Assembly: GCF_016741875.1 (NCBI RefSeq)
Contig: NZ_JAERRF010000036.1
Coordinates: 1 to 64,000 of the forward strand
DNA from: Streptomyces coffeae
GTDB lineage: Bacteria > Actinomycetota > Actinomycetes > Streptomycetales > Streptomycetaceae
Direction of reading: 5' to 3'
Length of the DNA stretch: 64,000 bases
Part shown: positions 34,388 through 42,856 of the stretch, piece after piece
Position numbering within the stretch: position 1 is the stretch's first letter
Layout of the letters: each line of letters begins with the position of its first letter
The notes under the pieces: generated by a model
Told to the model about the DNA's origin: nothing
The model's input: only the letters and a program-made list of their open reading frames with translations
The model's database searches: none
Position numbers and translations under genes: made by a program

Positions 34388-35827
34388 ATGTTCGTGAAGG
34401 GGCAGTTGTTCATAGGGGGAGAGTGGGCCGACGCCAGTGGCGGGGGGCAGTTCGAGACCACCGACCCGGCCACAGGCCGCCCGCTGGGGCTGGTCGCCGA
34501 CGCGGGCGGCGCCGACGTGGATGCCGCGGTCGCGGCAGCCCGTTCAGCCCTGGAGGACCCCGCATGGGCCGGCCTGAGCCCCGCTGAACGAGCCCGGATG
34601 CTATGGCGGATTGCCGACCTGATCGAGGCCAACGCTGACGAACTCGCGGAGCTGGAGACCCGCGACCAGGGCCAGCCATTGTCGATCGCGCGTGACGTTT
34701 CGGTCACCGCGGCCGCCGAGCACTTCCGCTACTACGCGGGCTGGGTCACAAAGATCGAGGGAGAGACCTCGCCGGTCTCGTTCCCCGGAGTCTTCCAGTA
34801 CACACGGCGCGAGCCGGTCGGGGTATGCGCGCTGATCACGCCCTGGAACTTTCCGCTGATGATCGCGAGCTGGAAGTTGGCACCCGCACTGGCGTGCGCC
34901 AACACCGTGGTGATCAAGCCCGCCGAGCAGACCCCGCTGACCACGCTGCGGCTGGCTGAGCTGATTCAGCACGCCGGGGTACCCGCCGGAGTCGTCAATG
35001 TGCTCACCGGCGGGCCGCGGACTGGGCAGGCCCTGGTCGCGCACCCTGACGTGGACAAGGTCTCCTTCACCGGTTCGACCGAAGTCGGCCGGGAGATCGT
35101 GCGAGCCTCGGCCGACAACCTCAAACGGGTGTCGCTGGAACTCGGCGGCAAGGCGCCTGCAGTGGTCCTGCCCGACGCCGACCTCGATGCGGCCGTCGCA
35201 GGCTGTCTGCAGGGAGCACTGCTCAACTCCGGTCAGGTGTGCGCCGCCTACACCCGCTTCTACGTGCACTCCGACCGACTGGACGAGTTCACCACGAAGC
35301 TGGCCGCCGCCGCCGAGACCATGGTGGTGGGCCCCGGACTCGACCCGCGCACCCAACTGGGCCCCCTGGTCTCCTCCGAGCACCTCGCACAGGTCGAGCA
35401 CCTGGTGAACGGTGCAACGAAGCAGGGCGCCCAACTCGTGTCCGGCGGCCGTGCCGTCGGCGACACAGGGCACTTCTACCGGCCCACCGTGCTGAGCGCG
35501 GTGACGGACGACATGACGATCGCGCGCGAGGAGGTGTTCGGACCGGTCCTGGCCGTCATGCGGTTCGACGACACCGACGAGGTGGTGCGTCGTGCCAACG
35601 ACACCGAGTACGGGCTCGCGGCATCCGTCTGGACCCGGGACCTGTCGTCCGCACACCGAATGGCTGGGGCAATACGGGCCGGCACCGTCTTTGTGAACAT
35701 GCCCAACCCCACCGACGCGGCCGCTCCCTGGGGCGGGTTCAGGGCCAGCGGCTGGGGACGGGAGATGGGCAAGCACGCGTTGGAGCTCTACACGGAAATC
35801 AAGAGCGTCTGGACCCATCTGGGCTGA
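34388..35827 (+). CDS. NAD(P)-dependent aldehyde dehydrogenase (StyD/betaine-aldehyde type)
   Basis: A 479-residue aldehyde dehydrogenase; the ATG at 34388 has AAGGGG about 8 nt upstream. Motifs are LITPWNFPLMIASWKLAPAL, the catalytic Glu in LELGGKAPAVV, the catalytic Cys in LLNSGQVCAAYTRFYVH, and EEVFGPVLAVMRFDDTDE. It lies 35 nt before the styA-like gene and is surely co-transcribed with it. In styrene catabolism a dehydrogenase oxidises phenylacetaldehyde to phenylacetate, and that is the simplest role here. The actual substrate is unproved, because no styrene oxide isomerase (StyC) is visible. Confidence 0.88.
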   Translation: MFVKGQLFIGGEWADASGGGQFETTDPATGRPLGLVADAGGADVDAAVAAARSALEDPAWAGLSPAERARMLWRIADLIEANADELAELETRDQGQPLSIARDVSVTAAAEHFRYYAGWVTKIEGETSPVSFPGVFQYTRREPVGVCALITPWNFPLMIASWKLAPALACANTVVIKPAEQTPLTTLRLAELIQHAGVPAGVVNVLTGGPRTGQALVAHPDVDKVSFTGSTEVGREIVRASADNLKRVSLELGGKAPAVVLPDADLDAAVAGCLQGALLNSGQVCAAYTRFYVHSDRLDEFTTKLAAAAETMVVGPGLDPRTQLGPLVSSEHLAQVEHLVNGATKQGAQLVSGGRAVGDTGHFYRPTVLSAVTDDMTIAREEVFGPVLAVMRFDDTDEVVRRANDTEYGLAASVWTRDLSSAHRMAGAIRAGTVFVNMPNPTDAAAPWGGFRASGWGREMGKHALELYTEIKSVWTHLG

Positions 35828-35862
35828 CTCGGCCCGTCAAAAGCATCTGAAGGAGGCATGGA

Positions 35863-37092
35863 ATGCCGAATATCGGCATCGTCGGGGCCGGTGTCGCCGG
35901 CCTGCATCTGGGACTGCTGCTACGCAAGCACGACGTCCCAGTCACGATCTACACGGACAAGACGCCGCAACAGATCGCCGCGGGAAGGCTGCTGAACAGT
36001 GTGGCCCACCATGCGCCGACACTGGAACGGGAGAGGCATCTCGGCGTGGATTTCTGGCCGGTGGAGGAGTACGGCTACACCTGTCACCACCACTACGTCG
36101 GGGGTTCCGGACCGCTGCGCTTCCGCGGTGATTTCTCTCGCGGGTCCTCCGCGATCGACTACCGCCTGTACCTGCCCAAATTGACCGAGGTATTTCAGCA
36201 GCGCGGTGGAGATCTCCGGATCGGCGCCCTCCGGACCGAGGACGTCGAAGGGGTGGCGGGCCAGCACGACTTGGTGGTCGTCTCGGCCGGACGGGGCGCT
36301 TTCACCTCGCTCTTCCCGCGCCGTCCGGAGTACAGCCCCTTCGAGGCACCGCAGCGCCGCCTGTGCGTAGGCCTGTACCACGGTGTGACCCCGTCGGAAC
36401 CCAAGGGCGTGACGATCAGCATGTCTCCGGGCCACGGCGAGCTCCTGGAGATTCCCATGTTCTCCCGAGAGGGCCACGTCACGGCGTTGCTCTTCGAGAA
36501 CATCCCCGGCGGAGACCTCGCGATCCTCGCCGATTTGAAATATGACGACGATCCTGCGCTGTTCACCAAGACCGTGTTGAGCAAGGTCGCACAGCATCAC
36601 CCAGACACGTTCGAGCGCATCGACCCGGCACAGTTCCGACTCACCAGCCCGCAGGACCTGCTCCAGGGCGCACTCGTGCCAACGGTACGAGCCGACTACG
36701 CCGAACTCCCCGGCGGGACCTTCGCCCTGGCAGCAGGCGATGCGCACGCCGTCGTGGATCCCCTGCTCGGTCAGGGCGCCAACTCGGCTTCGCACTCCGC
36801 CTGGGTCATTGGAAGGGCGATCCTCGACGATCTCGGATTCGACGAGATGTTCTGTCAACGAGTGGCCAAGCTCCGCAGCGACGTGGTTCTCAGCGCCGCG
36901 CAATGGACCAACCTGATGCTGCAGCCGCCACCAGCGCACCTGCTCGGCCTCATGGGCGCGATGAACGAGAACAAAGCCGCAGCCGACGAGTTCACCGACA
37001 ACTTCGACTACCCGGACCGGCAGTGGCGGATCGTCGCCACAGCAGACCGCACGCGCGCTTTCCTTGCCAAGCACGGCACCGTTCTGCCGTAA
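35863..37092 (+). CDS. styA: Styrene/indole monooxygenase-type FAD monooxygenase (StyA-like)
   Basis: A 409-residue single-component-like oxygenase of the StyA/IndA group (Pseudomonas StyA is about 415). AAGGAGG lies about 9 nt before the ATG. The FAD-binding motif is at the N-terminus (GIVGAGVAGLHLGLLLRKHD); a second flavin-binding stretch reads ALAAGDAHAVVDPLLGQGAN near residue 290. Enzymes of this group epoxidise styrene or indole and need FADH2 from a separate reductase (StyB), which is absent nearby; HpaC at 30536 is a candidate donor. It is followed by an EthD-like gene. A decayed paralogue lies at 32695. Confidence 0.85.
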   Translation: MPNIGIVGAGVAGLHLGLLLRKHDVPVTIYTDKTPQQIAAGRLLNSVAHHAPTLERERHLGVDFWPVEEYGYTCHHHYVGGSGPLRFRGDFSRGSSAIDYRLYLPKLTEVFQQRGGDLRIGALRTEDVEGVAGQHDLVVVSAGRGAFTSLFPRRPEYSPFEAPQRRLCVGLYHGVTPSEPKGVTISMSPGHGELLEIPMFSREGHVTALLFENIPGGDLAILADLKYDDDPALFTKTVLSKVAQHHPDTFERIDPAQFRLTSPQDLLQGALVPTVRADYAELPGGTFALAAGDAHAVVDPLLGQGANSASHSAWVIGRAILDDLGFDEMFCQRVAKLRSDVVLSAAQWTNLMLQPPPAHLLGLMGAMNENKAAADEFTDNFDYPDRQWRIVATADRTRAFLAKHGTVLP

Positions 37093-37148
37093 CGGGCCGT
37101 CGTCCGGCCAGACTCTGACCTGCTGACACGACTGAGGGATACGAATCC

Positions 37149-37451
37149 ATGCACAGACTGACCGTGCTCTACCCGCACCCGGTTGACCCGGACCACTTCC
37201 GGGACTATTACACCTCCGTCCATCTACAGCTCGCCGCGAAGCTCCCCGGAATGAGAGCGATGCGTCACAGCTTCGACGTCTCTGCCGTGGACGGTGAGAG
37301 TCCGTACTTTGCCATTTGGGAGGCCGAATTCGATTCGGTGGAGGCCATGGGCAAGGCGATGGAATCGCCACAGGGCCATGCCGTCGTCGCCGACGTACCG
37401 AACTACGCCACCGGCGGCGCTCACGTGCTGCACTTCCGACTGGGTGACTGA
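37149..37451 (+). CDS. EthD-family small protein
   Basis: A 100-residue ferredoxin-like (dimeric alpha/beta barrel) protein of the EthD family: RLTVLYPHPVDPDHFRDYYT at the N-terminus, the His in TSVHLQLAAKLPGM, then MGKAMESPQGHAVVADVPNY. EthD-type proteins are needed for some P450 systems and others are cyclases or isomerases; the role beside StyA-type enzymes is not known to me. It lies 56 nt after styA on the same strand, so it probably belongs to the same transcript. It could process the unstable epoxide product or an aldehyde, which is an inference. Confidence 0.8.
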   Translation: MHRLTVLYPHPVDPDHFRDYYTSVHLQLAAKLPGMRAMRHSFDVSAVDGESPYFAIWEAEFDSVEAMGKAMESPQGHAVVADVPNYATGGAHVLHFRLGD

Positions 37452-37530
37452 ACTTGTCGGCATGGAGCTTCGCAGGCCGTCGACGGCGCGGGCCACGGGA
37501 ACGGAGCCATATCATGTGCCGATCCGCGAT

Positions 37531-38190
37531 TGCGGGTGCCGATACATCATCCGCACAGCTCAGGCCGCTCGCTGGTACTGGTGGAGGGTTCCGCCAAGTC
37601 GGTTTCGTCTGCGGAGTTCCAGGTGGGTGAGCTGGGCTTGTCGGGTGGTGGATGTGGGTAGCGGGGGCAGGGAGTGGCTTGTTCCGGGACCCTGTGCGGG
37701 CGGTGTTCGTTGTAGAAGGACTCGTATTCGCGCAGTGCGTGGAGGAGGTGGCTCTGGTTCCAGATCAAGGTCCTGTCCAGGAGTTCGGTGCGGCAGGTCT
37801 GTATCCAGCTGCGGTCGCGGATCAGGAATTTCGCCCTGCTGCCCGCGTCATTGAGGTCCATGAGGAGATTGCGTCTCAGCTGCACGATCCAGTCCCCAGT
37901 AGGGTGTGCGGTGGCACCCAGGATCCGGATGCGCCTGGTGGCGTGCTCGATCACGGCGAAGACGTACCGGCGCGCCGCCGTCAGAGTGCCGACTTCGAAA
38001 TCCGCAGGCGAGAAGGGCCTCGGCCTGCCCGCGGAGGAAGCCCGGCCAGGTGGCGCTCTGCCGTTCGGGTGCGGGTGGGATGCCGTGCTCGCGGAGCATC
38101 TCCCAGACCGTGGAGGCGGCGACCTTGATCCCCAGGACCGCGAGCTGGCCGTGGATCCGACGATACCCCCCGTAGCGCTTCCCAAAGGCA
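37531..38190 (-). pseudogene. Fragment of IS copy 3 inserted at the recombinase 3' end
   Basis: The right terminal repeat of the element at 1-1238 is found at 37531-37558 (TGCGGGTGCCGATACATCAT and on). The transposase, read on the minus strand, starts mid-gene (YGGYRRIHGQLAVLGIKVAA), changes frame near 37990, and lacks about 43 residues at the catalytic stretch (IRDR joined directly to SWIQTCRTELLDRTL). The left half of the IS is missing. The fragment is joined to the last codons of a tyrosine recombinase gene. Confidence 0.8.
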
Positions 38191-39260
38191 GTGAGGCGGT
38201 GAGTCCGTAGCCGGGGGAGTCGTCGAGGAGGCCGCGGCGGCGGTTGTATCGCTGTGTGGTGCGTGCGTCCTTGTGATCGGCCCAGTCCTGGACTTTCTCG
38301 ATCCGGGCGCCGGGCTTGGCCAGGGCGTGGGTGATGGCGTCGTGCTTCATCACGTGGGGGGTGGATGGAGTCGGCCTGGGGGAGGCCAGCTCGCTTGGCC
38401 AAAGAGCGGACGAGCCGCCACACCTGCGGCTCGTCCAGCGGCTGGCCGGTGGCGGTCTGGAAGATCAGGCCCTCGGTGCGGCCGTCGAGGTGGGTCATCA
38501 GGGCGTTCCAGGCGACGGGCGGGACGGGCTTCTTCTTCCGGGCGCCGCCCTTGATACGGGCGTTGATGACGTGGTGGCCCCTGTCGTAGCCGAGGTCTTC
38601 GACCCGAGCGGTCAGGGCGGAGTCGATGCGCAGACAGACGGTGTAGAGCATGAGCAGCAGCGCGTAGGCCCGAGGCCGGTACGCGGCGGGCTGGTGCCGG
38701 TCGCGGGCGGTGGCCAGCAGGAGGGCGGTCTGCTCCTCGGTCAGTCCCTCGGTGGCTGAGTAGTCGCGGTCGACCATGGGCCGCAGCACCGCGGCGAACG
38801 GGTTCTCCCGCCGTGTGTCATCGCTGATCTTGTCCAGGTAGTCGTAGAAGGACGAAGCGATGGAGAGCACATTGGCGCGGGAGGCATCGGAGCGGGGTTT
38901 GCCGGTGGGAGCCATCTCGCCGCGCGCTCCGCCCTTGACCCGTACCCAGGTAGGGGCGGTCTCCAGGTGCATGCGGAAGGTGTCGGCGAGCATGAACCGC
39001 ACCTCGAAGGGGTGCGTCCCGTGTTCGCGGGCGTACTCCTCGAAGGTGCGGAAGCCGCGGGCGTAGGACTTCTGCGTGTTCGCCGAGCGCTGGTGGGCGA
39101 TCCAGGAGGCCGCGAGGGTCGGCAGCGGGTCGTCCTCGCCGTAGATGCCGAGAAGGAAGTCGTACAGCTTCCTCGTGTGCTCGGGCCACTGGTCGCGCGG
39201 GTCGCGTCGCAGGGTCGCGAGCGTCGCCCGCGGTGCGCGGGCAAGCTGCTTCTCCAGCAT
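38190..39260 (-). pseudogene. Tyrosine recombinase (phage-type integrase), frameshifted and IS-joined
   Basis: The core-binding domain includes SANTQKSYARGFRTFEEYAR, and the catalytic domain includes LLLMLYTVCLRIDSALTARV (catalytic Arg) and MTHLDGRTEGLIFQ. The frame is lost near 38355 in a run of cytosines (plus-strand G-run). The last part continues in another frame: HVMKHDAITHALAKPGARIE, then DWADHKDARTTQRYNRRR with the nucleophilic Tyr and the ending LLDDSPGYGL. The HxxR motif appears as HVMKH, with Lys for Arg. The IS copy 3 fragment follows directly. The start at 39260 is a guess. A homopolymer sequencing error at 38355 cannot be excluded, in which case it is a near-complete integrase. 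Confidence 0.75.
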
Positions 39261-39842
39261 GTCGGGCGATTCGCCGGATTCCGGGGCATCCTGATCCGGC
39301 GTCAGCCAACATACGCACAGGATGCCCGCGGCCCCGGCGATCCCCTCGAAAAGAGGGGATCGAAGTTGCCGACAACATCCCCTCGCCGGAGACCTCACGG
39401 CGCACAGCCTGAGAACCAGGTTACGGGGGCACAGACGATGGGCGCAGCAGGGCAAACCGGTCCTCTGCTCTCGGCGCTTTGGTCGGTGCTGCCCGGCGTC
39501 ACAGGTATGGGAGACGACTGGACGTCGGCGTCTCACTCGACGTTGTCTCTGCGCAGGTCAGGACGTTGCCCTACGGCAAGATCGAATGAGACGGGACACA
39601 CCCCTCACCCCTTCAACCACATGGCCGGGTTGCTGGTGGAGTGAGGCACGACGGTCGAATGCCTGGCTGGGGTCTCTACGCGAGTATGAGCCTGTGGTGG
39701 TGTCGGCCGAGTGCATGAGCCGTGGTCGGGTCGAGTTCCGGTCATCCCGCGAGTGAAGGGGCGAGTCCTTGTGCTTCGCGGAGACGGTGGTGTCAGTCTC
39801 GGTGACGACAGCCAGAACGAGGGATGGTGAGGAGGGGGTTCC
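39261..39842. other. Stretch without a recognised gene
   Basis: The recombinase frame continues open to about 39536 on the minus strand, but the sequence there is Cys/Arg-rich and does not look like a recombinase N-terminus. From 39540 to 39842 nothing is recognised except the ribosome site of the next gene. Confidence 0.3.
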
Positions 39843-40799
39843 ATGCTGGGAGCGACGGTGTTTCGGACCGGCGAGGTGGACCCGGCCGGCAGGTTCGACT
39901 GCTGGCGGGATCTGATGTCGAAGACTCTATGCCCTTTGGATATGAACAGTGAACACGCGGCGCAATTCCAAGCTGAGGCACGGTTGTTGGAACTGGGCCC
40001 GGTCAGCGTGTATCCGACGATCGTGGAGCCCATGAGCTGGCGGAGGACGCCCCGTCTGATCCAGCAGTCCGATCCGGAGTGCTACTACCTCACTTTCCCG
40101 ATCACCGGTTCGCTCGGCATCACCCAGGCGGGCCGGGAGGCCGTCCACGGGCCCCGTGAGATGTATGTGGTGGATACCTCGCAGCCGTTCCAGTGCGTCA
40201 CCAGCGTCGCCCTGCACGCGGTGGGTTTGGAAGTGCCCAGGAAATTGGTGTCCCTGCGCAAGGAGAGAGCCGACGTGCTTCTTACCCGGCGGCTACCGGG
40301 AGATGATGGTTACGGAATCCTCCTGGCGCAGCTGCTGGAGCAGCTAGCGAACGACACCGGACTGTACGGGCCCGCGGACGGTCCACGGCTGGGCTCGATC
40401 ATCGTCGACCTGCTGTCTTCGCTGTTGGCCCACACCCTCGACAGGGAAACCTCTCTGCCGATGGAGACCCGACAGCGCACGCTGGTCTTACGCATCCGGG
40501 CCTTCATCGAGGACAACCTGGACGATCCCGAACTCACACCCCGCTGTGTCGCAGACGCGCACCACATCTCTCTCAGCTATCTGCACCGCCTCTTCCAACG
40601 GGAGGAGGAGACACTTGCCGCCTGGATCCGCCGCCGGCGCCTGGAACGCGTACGCTGCGACCTCACTGACCCAGCCCTGAGCGGAATCCCGATCTACTCC
40701 CTCGCCACCCGCTGGGGCTTCCCCGGCGGCGCCGACTTCAGCCGGATCTTCCGCAGAACGTACGGCGTGACGCCGCGGGAATTCCGCCAGCGGTACTGA
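39843..40799 (+). CDS. AraC-family regulator with AraC-binding-like domain
   Basis: A 318-residue protein from ATG 39843, with GGAGGGGG about 6 nt upstream. The N-terminal ligand domain has the same opening as the AraC protein at 33267 (VDPAGRFDCWRDLMSKTLC here; GPSERLDYWRHVVSHAFAPL there). The C-terminal HTH pair reads VADAHHISLSYLHRLFQREE and LATRWGFPGGADFSRIFRRT followed by YGVTPREFRQRY. No clear target operon is adjacent: a ku fragment on the other strand follows. It may have been separated from its genes by the IS and recombinase insertions just upstream. Confidence 0.85.
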   Translation: MLGATVFRTGEVDPAGRFDCWRDLMSKTLCPLDMNSEHAAQFQAEARLLELGPVSVYPTIVEPMSWRRTPRLIQQSDPECYYLTFPITGSLGITQAGREAVHGPREMYVVDTSQPFQCVTSVALHAVGLEVPRKLVSLRKERADVLLTRRLPGDDGYGILLAQLLEQLANDTGLYGPADGPRLGSIIVDLLSSLLAHTLDRETSLPMETRQRTLVLRIRAFIEDNLDDPELTPRCVADAHHISLSYLHRLFQREEETLAAWIRRRRLERVRCDLTDPALSGIPIYSLATRWGFPGGADFSRIFRRTYGVTPREFRQRY

Positions 40800-40822
40800 G
40801 AGGCCACGGAGTCCAGGCATAC

Positions 40823-41107
40823 CTTGCAACTTTGCAGACGGCGAGCCGACCGCTGCGAGAGAGGGCTTCCACCAGCAGCGCGTATGGGCGTTGGGCGCCG
40901 GCGCCGGAGGCGCTGACCCAGTACGGCGTCAAGTACAGGATGGGGTCTACCTCGTCGGTGCCGACGTAGCCGAGCACTTCGATCACGTGCTTGGTGGCCA
41001 GGGGGAGGGCTTCGAGGCCGGTGTCGCGGAGGATGACCTGACGCCCGCCGGGGGCCTCCCACGCGCGGGCGATCTGGTCCTGCGGGACCTCGACGTTTTC
41101 AAGCTCA
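40823..41107 (-). pseudogene. ku (NHEJ DNA-end-binding) gene fragment
   Basis: About 95 codons on the minus strand read as the middle of bacterial Ku: ENVEVPQDQIARAWEAPGGR, QVILRDTGLEALPLATKHVI, EVLGYVGTDEVDPILYLTPY, then RPYALLVEALSRSGRLAVCK. In Ku this covers the bridge and central barrel. The N-terminal ~60 residues and everything after the LAV.KV strand are absent, and the frame ends in unrelated sequence on both sides. Streptomyces often carry several ku paralogues near chromosome ends. Confidence 0.75.
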
Positions 41108-41268
41108 CAGACTCGTCGATGTCGGATTCGCCCCCCGTTCTCTGGGGGTTCAGACCCCGTCGCGTGACGTCGCTTTGAAGCTCCTCGTTGAGGATGGCGC
41201 GACGAGCCCGAACGAAATCGTGCCGCTCCAGATGGCCCGCATGGTCCGACGGTAGGGCGGGCTGTCCC

Positions 41269-41305
41269 GTCTCATCGAAGGATGACCGATCTCACCGAAC
41301 TTTGA
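41269..41305. repeat. Left arm of a 37-bp inverted repeat flanking the MarR-GNAT gene
   Basis: This 37-nt sequence is the reverse complement of 42419-42455 with only two mismatches (35 of 37). It reads inward GTCTCATCGAAGGATGACCG. Its partner lies about 110 nt beyond the MarR-GNAT stop. The two arms look like terminal repeats of a small mobile cassette or of a lost IS. Confidence 0.7.
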
Positions 41306-41375
41306 TCGGACCGCTTCAAGGACAGTTCGCCAGTCATGGCGGCGTGGCCCTCACCGATTCCCGTCTCACCCTGGA

Positions 41376-41419
41376 CGCCGCATCCATTCTCTGACTAAAG
41401 TCAGAGAATGGATGCGGCG
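41376..41419. promoter_or_regulatory. 44-bp near-perfect palindrome over the MarR-GNAT start codon
   Basis: Two 21-nt arms match exactly around a 2-nt centre; the centre reads CTCTGACTAAAGTCAGAG and the outer parts are CGCCGCATCCATT and AATGGATGCGGCG. The ATG of the downstream gene (41408) lies inside the right arm. It could be an autoregulatory MarR operator, an mRNA hairpin that hides the start codon, or both. Confidence 0.85.
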
Positions 41420-42307
41420 CAGATCGACCAAGTGCGGCAGTTCAACCGCACCGTCACTGAACGCGTGGGGGTACTCCACGACCACTACCTCGGTCGCGGC
41501 CGACCCGTCGGCGAGGCCCGGTTGATCTGGGAGATCAACGAGCAAGGCCAGGACGTACGGCGGCTGCGCGCACGCCTGGGGCTCGACTCCGGGTACATGA
41601 GCCGACTGCTGCGCTCTTTGGAGACCGACGGCCTGGTGACGGTGGAGCCGCAGCCTCAAGACAGACGGGTGCGCACCGTCCGGCTCACCGACGCAGGCCG
41701 CGCGGAGCGCGCGATGCTCGATGACCGAAGCGACGAACTGGCCGGCTCACTGCTGGAGCCGCTCAACACTGACCAGCGGGCCCGGCTGGTCGGCGCCATG
41801 GCCGAGGTCGATCGACTGCTGACCGCCGCGACGGTCACGCTGGATGCGCTCGACCCGGACCACCCCGACGCCGAGCACTGCCTGCGCGCCTACTTCACGG
41901 AGCTGCAGGAGTGCTTCGAGACCGGCTTCGACCCCGCGCAAAGCCTGCTGCCCGACGCAGGCGAACTCCGGTCGCCGCGCGGCCTGTTCCTAGTCGCCCG
42001 GCTGCACGGCGAACCCGTCGGCTGCGCCGGCCTGAAGCTGCCACCCAGCACTCCGGCCGAGATCAAGCGCATGTGGGTCGCACCCCACGTCCGGAGCCTC
42101 GGCCTCGGCCGCCGGCTCCTGGCCGAGTTGGAGACGCAGGCGGCCCGGCACGGCCGCAGCGTACTGCGCCTGGACACGAACAATGCCCTCAACGCCGCGA
42201 TCGGCCTTTACCACTCCTACGGCTTCACAGAGGTCGCCGCCTTCAACAACGAGCGGTACGCGCACCACTGGTTCGAAAAGACGATCACCACACCGCCGTC
42301 GGGGTGA
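41408..42307 (+). CDS. MarR-type HTH fused to GNAT acetyltransferase
   Basis: A 299-residue bifunctional protein. Residues 1-145 form a MarR winged helix (LIWEINEQGQDVRRLRARLG, LDSGYMSRLLRSLETDGLVT, QDRRVRTVRLTDAGRAE). Residues about 155-299 form a GNAT domain with the acetyl-CoA loop VRSLGLGRRLLAELE, then LDTNNALNAAIGLYHSYGF. Fusions of this type are common in Streptomyces, and their substrates are unknown. The start is unusual: no Shine-Dalgarno sequence precedes ATG 41408, and a 44-bp palindrome covers it, so the mRNA may be leaderless or hairpin-controlled. The gene is the only cargo between 37-bp inverted repeats at 41269 and 42419. Confidence 0.85.
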   Translation: MDAAQIDQVRQFNRTVTERVGVLHDHYLGRGRPVGEARLIWEINEQGQDVRRLRARLGLDSGYMSRLLRSLETDGLVTVEPQPQDRRVRTVRLTDAGRAERAMLDDRSDELAGSLLEPLNTDQRARLVGAMAEVDRLLTAATVTLDALDPDHPDAEHCLRAYFTELQECFETGFDPAQSLLPDAGELRSPRGLFLVARLHGEPVGCAGLKLPPSTPAEIKRMWVAPHVRSLGLGRRLLAELETQAARHGRSVLRLDTNNALNAAIGLYHSYGFTEVAAFNNERYAHHWFEKTITTPPSG

Positions 42308-42418
42308 GGGGCCGGGGACGCACCGGACCGCGGTCCGCCGTCCTTCAATCAACGTACTGAAGGAAGGTCGATCATGGGGAACCGCAAGGTGTGGCAGCAG
42401 CCCCCAAGCAGCCCCCCG

Positions 42419-42455
42419 TCAAAGTTCGGTGAGATCGGCCAACCTTCGATGAGAC
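42419..42455. repeat. Right arm of the 37-bp inverted repeat
   Basis: The partner of 41269-41305. It reads TCAAAGTTCGGTGAGATCGG and on. A partial reading frame begins immediately after it, which suggests that the insertion of this end truncated that gene. Confidence 0.7.
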
Positions 42456-42662
42456 CGGACACCCGACTTCTCTGGGGGAGAGGCGCAGACCGACTGGTGC
42501 CTCGCGGACGCCGCCCCGGCGGCGAGCACCGCCACAGGCCGTCAGCGGTTGCGAGAGCTGTCAGCACGCATCGCCGGTCACCCGTACTGGCAGGGTCCCT
42601 CCGGCGCGCCCGCCGCCCGCATGGAGCTCAAGGAACTCGCCCGACGTGAGGCTGGCAGGTGA
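42453..42662 (+). pseudogene. 3' part of an unknown gene preceding the LexA-like fragment
   Basis: An open frame of about 69 codons without a good start (EAQTDWCLADAAPAASTATG, RQRLRELSARIAGHPYWQGP, ending ELARREAGR). Its TGA overlaps the GTG of the next frame (GTGA), the arrangement of a real operon pair. The family is not recognised. The 5' end coincides with the inverted-repeat arm at 42419-42455. Confidence 0.4.
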
Positions 42663-42856
42663 GCCTCACTGTCCGCCAGGAGGTCCTGGCCCGCGCGTCT
42701 CGAGACTGGATCGCTGAGCACGGTGAGGCGCTCTCCCTGCGTGAGCTCGCTGCCGCGGTTGGTCTCGCCTCGCCCTCGTCCGTCAGCTACCAGCTGCGAC
42801 GGATGCGGGCGAGGGGGATCGACGTGAAGACGCGCGGCCGCCTCCGTTCCCAGTAG
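42659..42856 (+). CDS. LexA-like N-terminal DNA-binding domain, stand-alone or truncated
   Basis: 65 residues from GTG 42659, overlapping the previous stop (GTGA). It reads as the winged helix of LexA: LTVRQEVLARASRDWIAEHG, ALSLRELAAAVGLASPSSVS, YQLRRMRARGIDVKTRGR. There is no autoprotease domain: the frame stops at 42856, and the following DNA has no Ser-Lys peptidase motifs. It could be a small DNA-binding protein competing at SOS boxes, or simply a truncated paralogue. The true lexA is usually elsewhere in Streptomyces. Confidence 0.6.
   Translation: MSLTVRQEVLARASRDWIAEHGEALSLRELAAAVGLASPSSVSYQLRRMRARGIDVKTRGRLRSQ

Noticed and set aside
37848..39536. A 562-residue integrase-transposase fusion protein
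   Set aside because: The join results from a frame change in a cytosine run near 38355 and from the IS fragment; both parts have their proper continuation in other frames.
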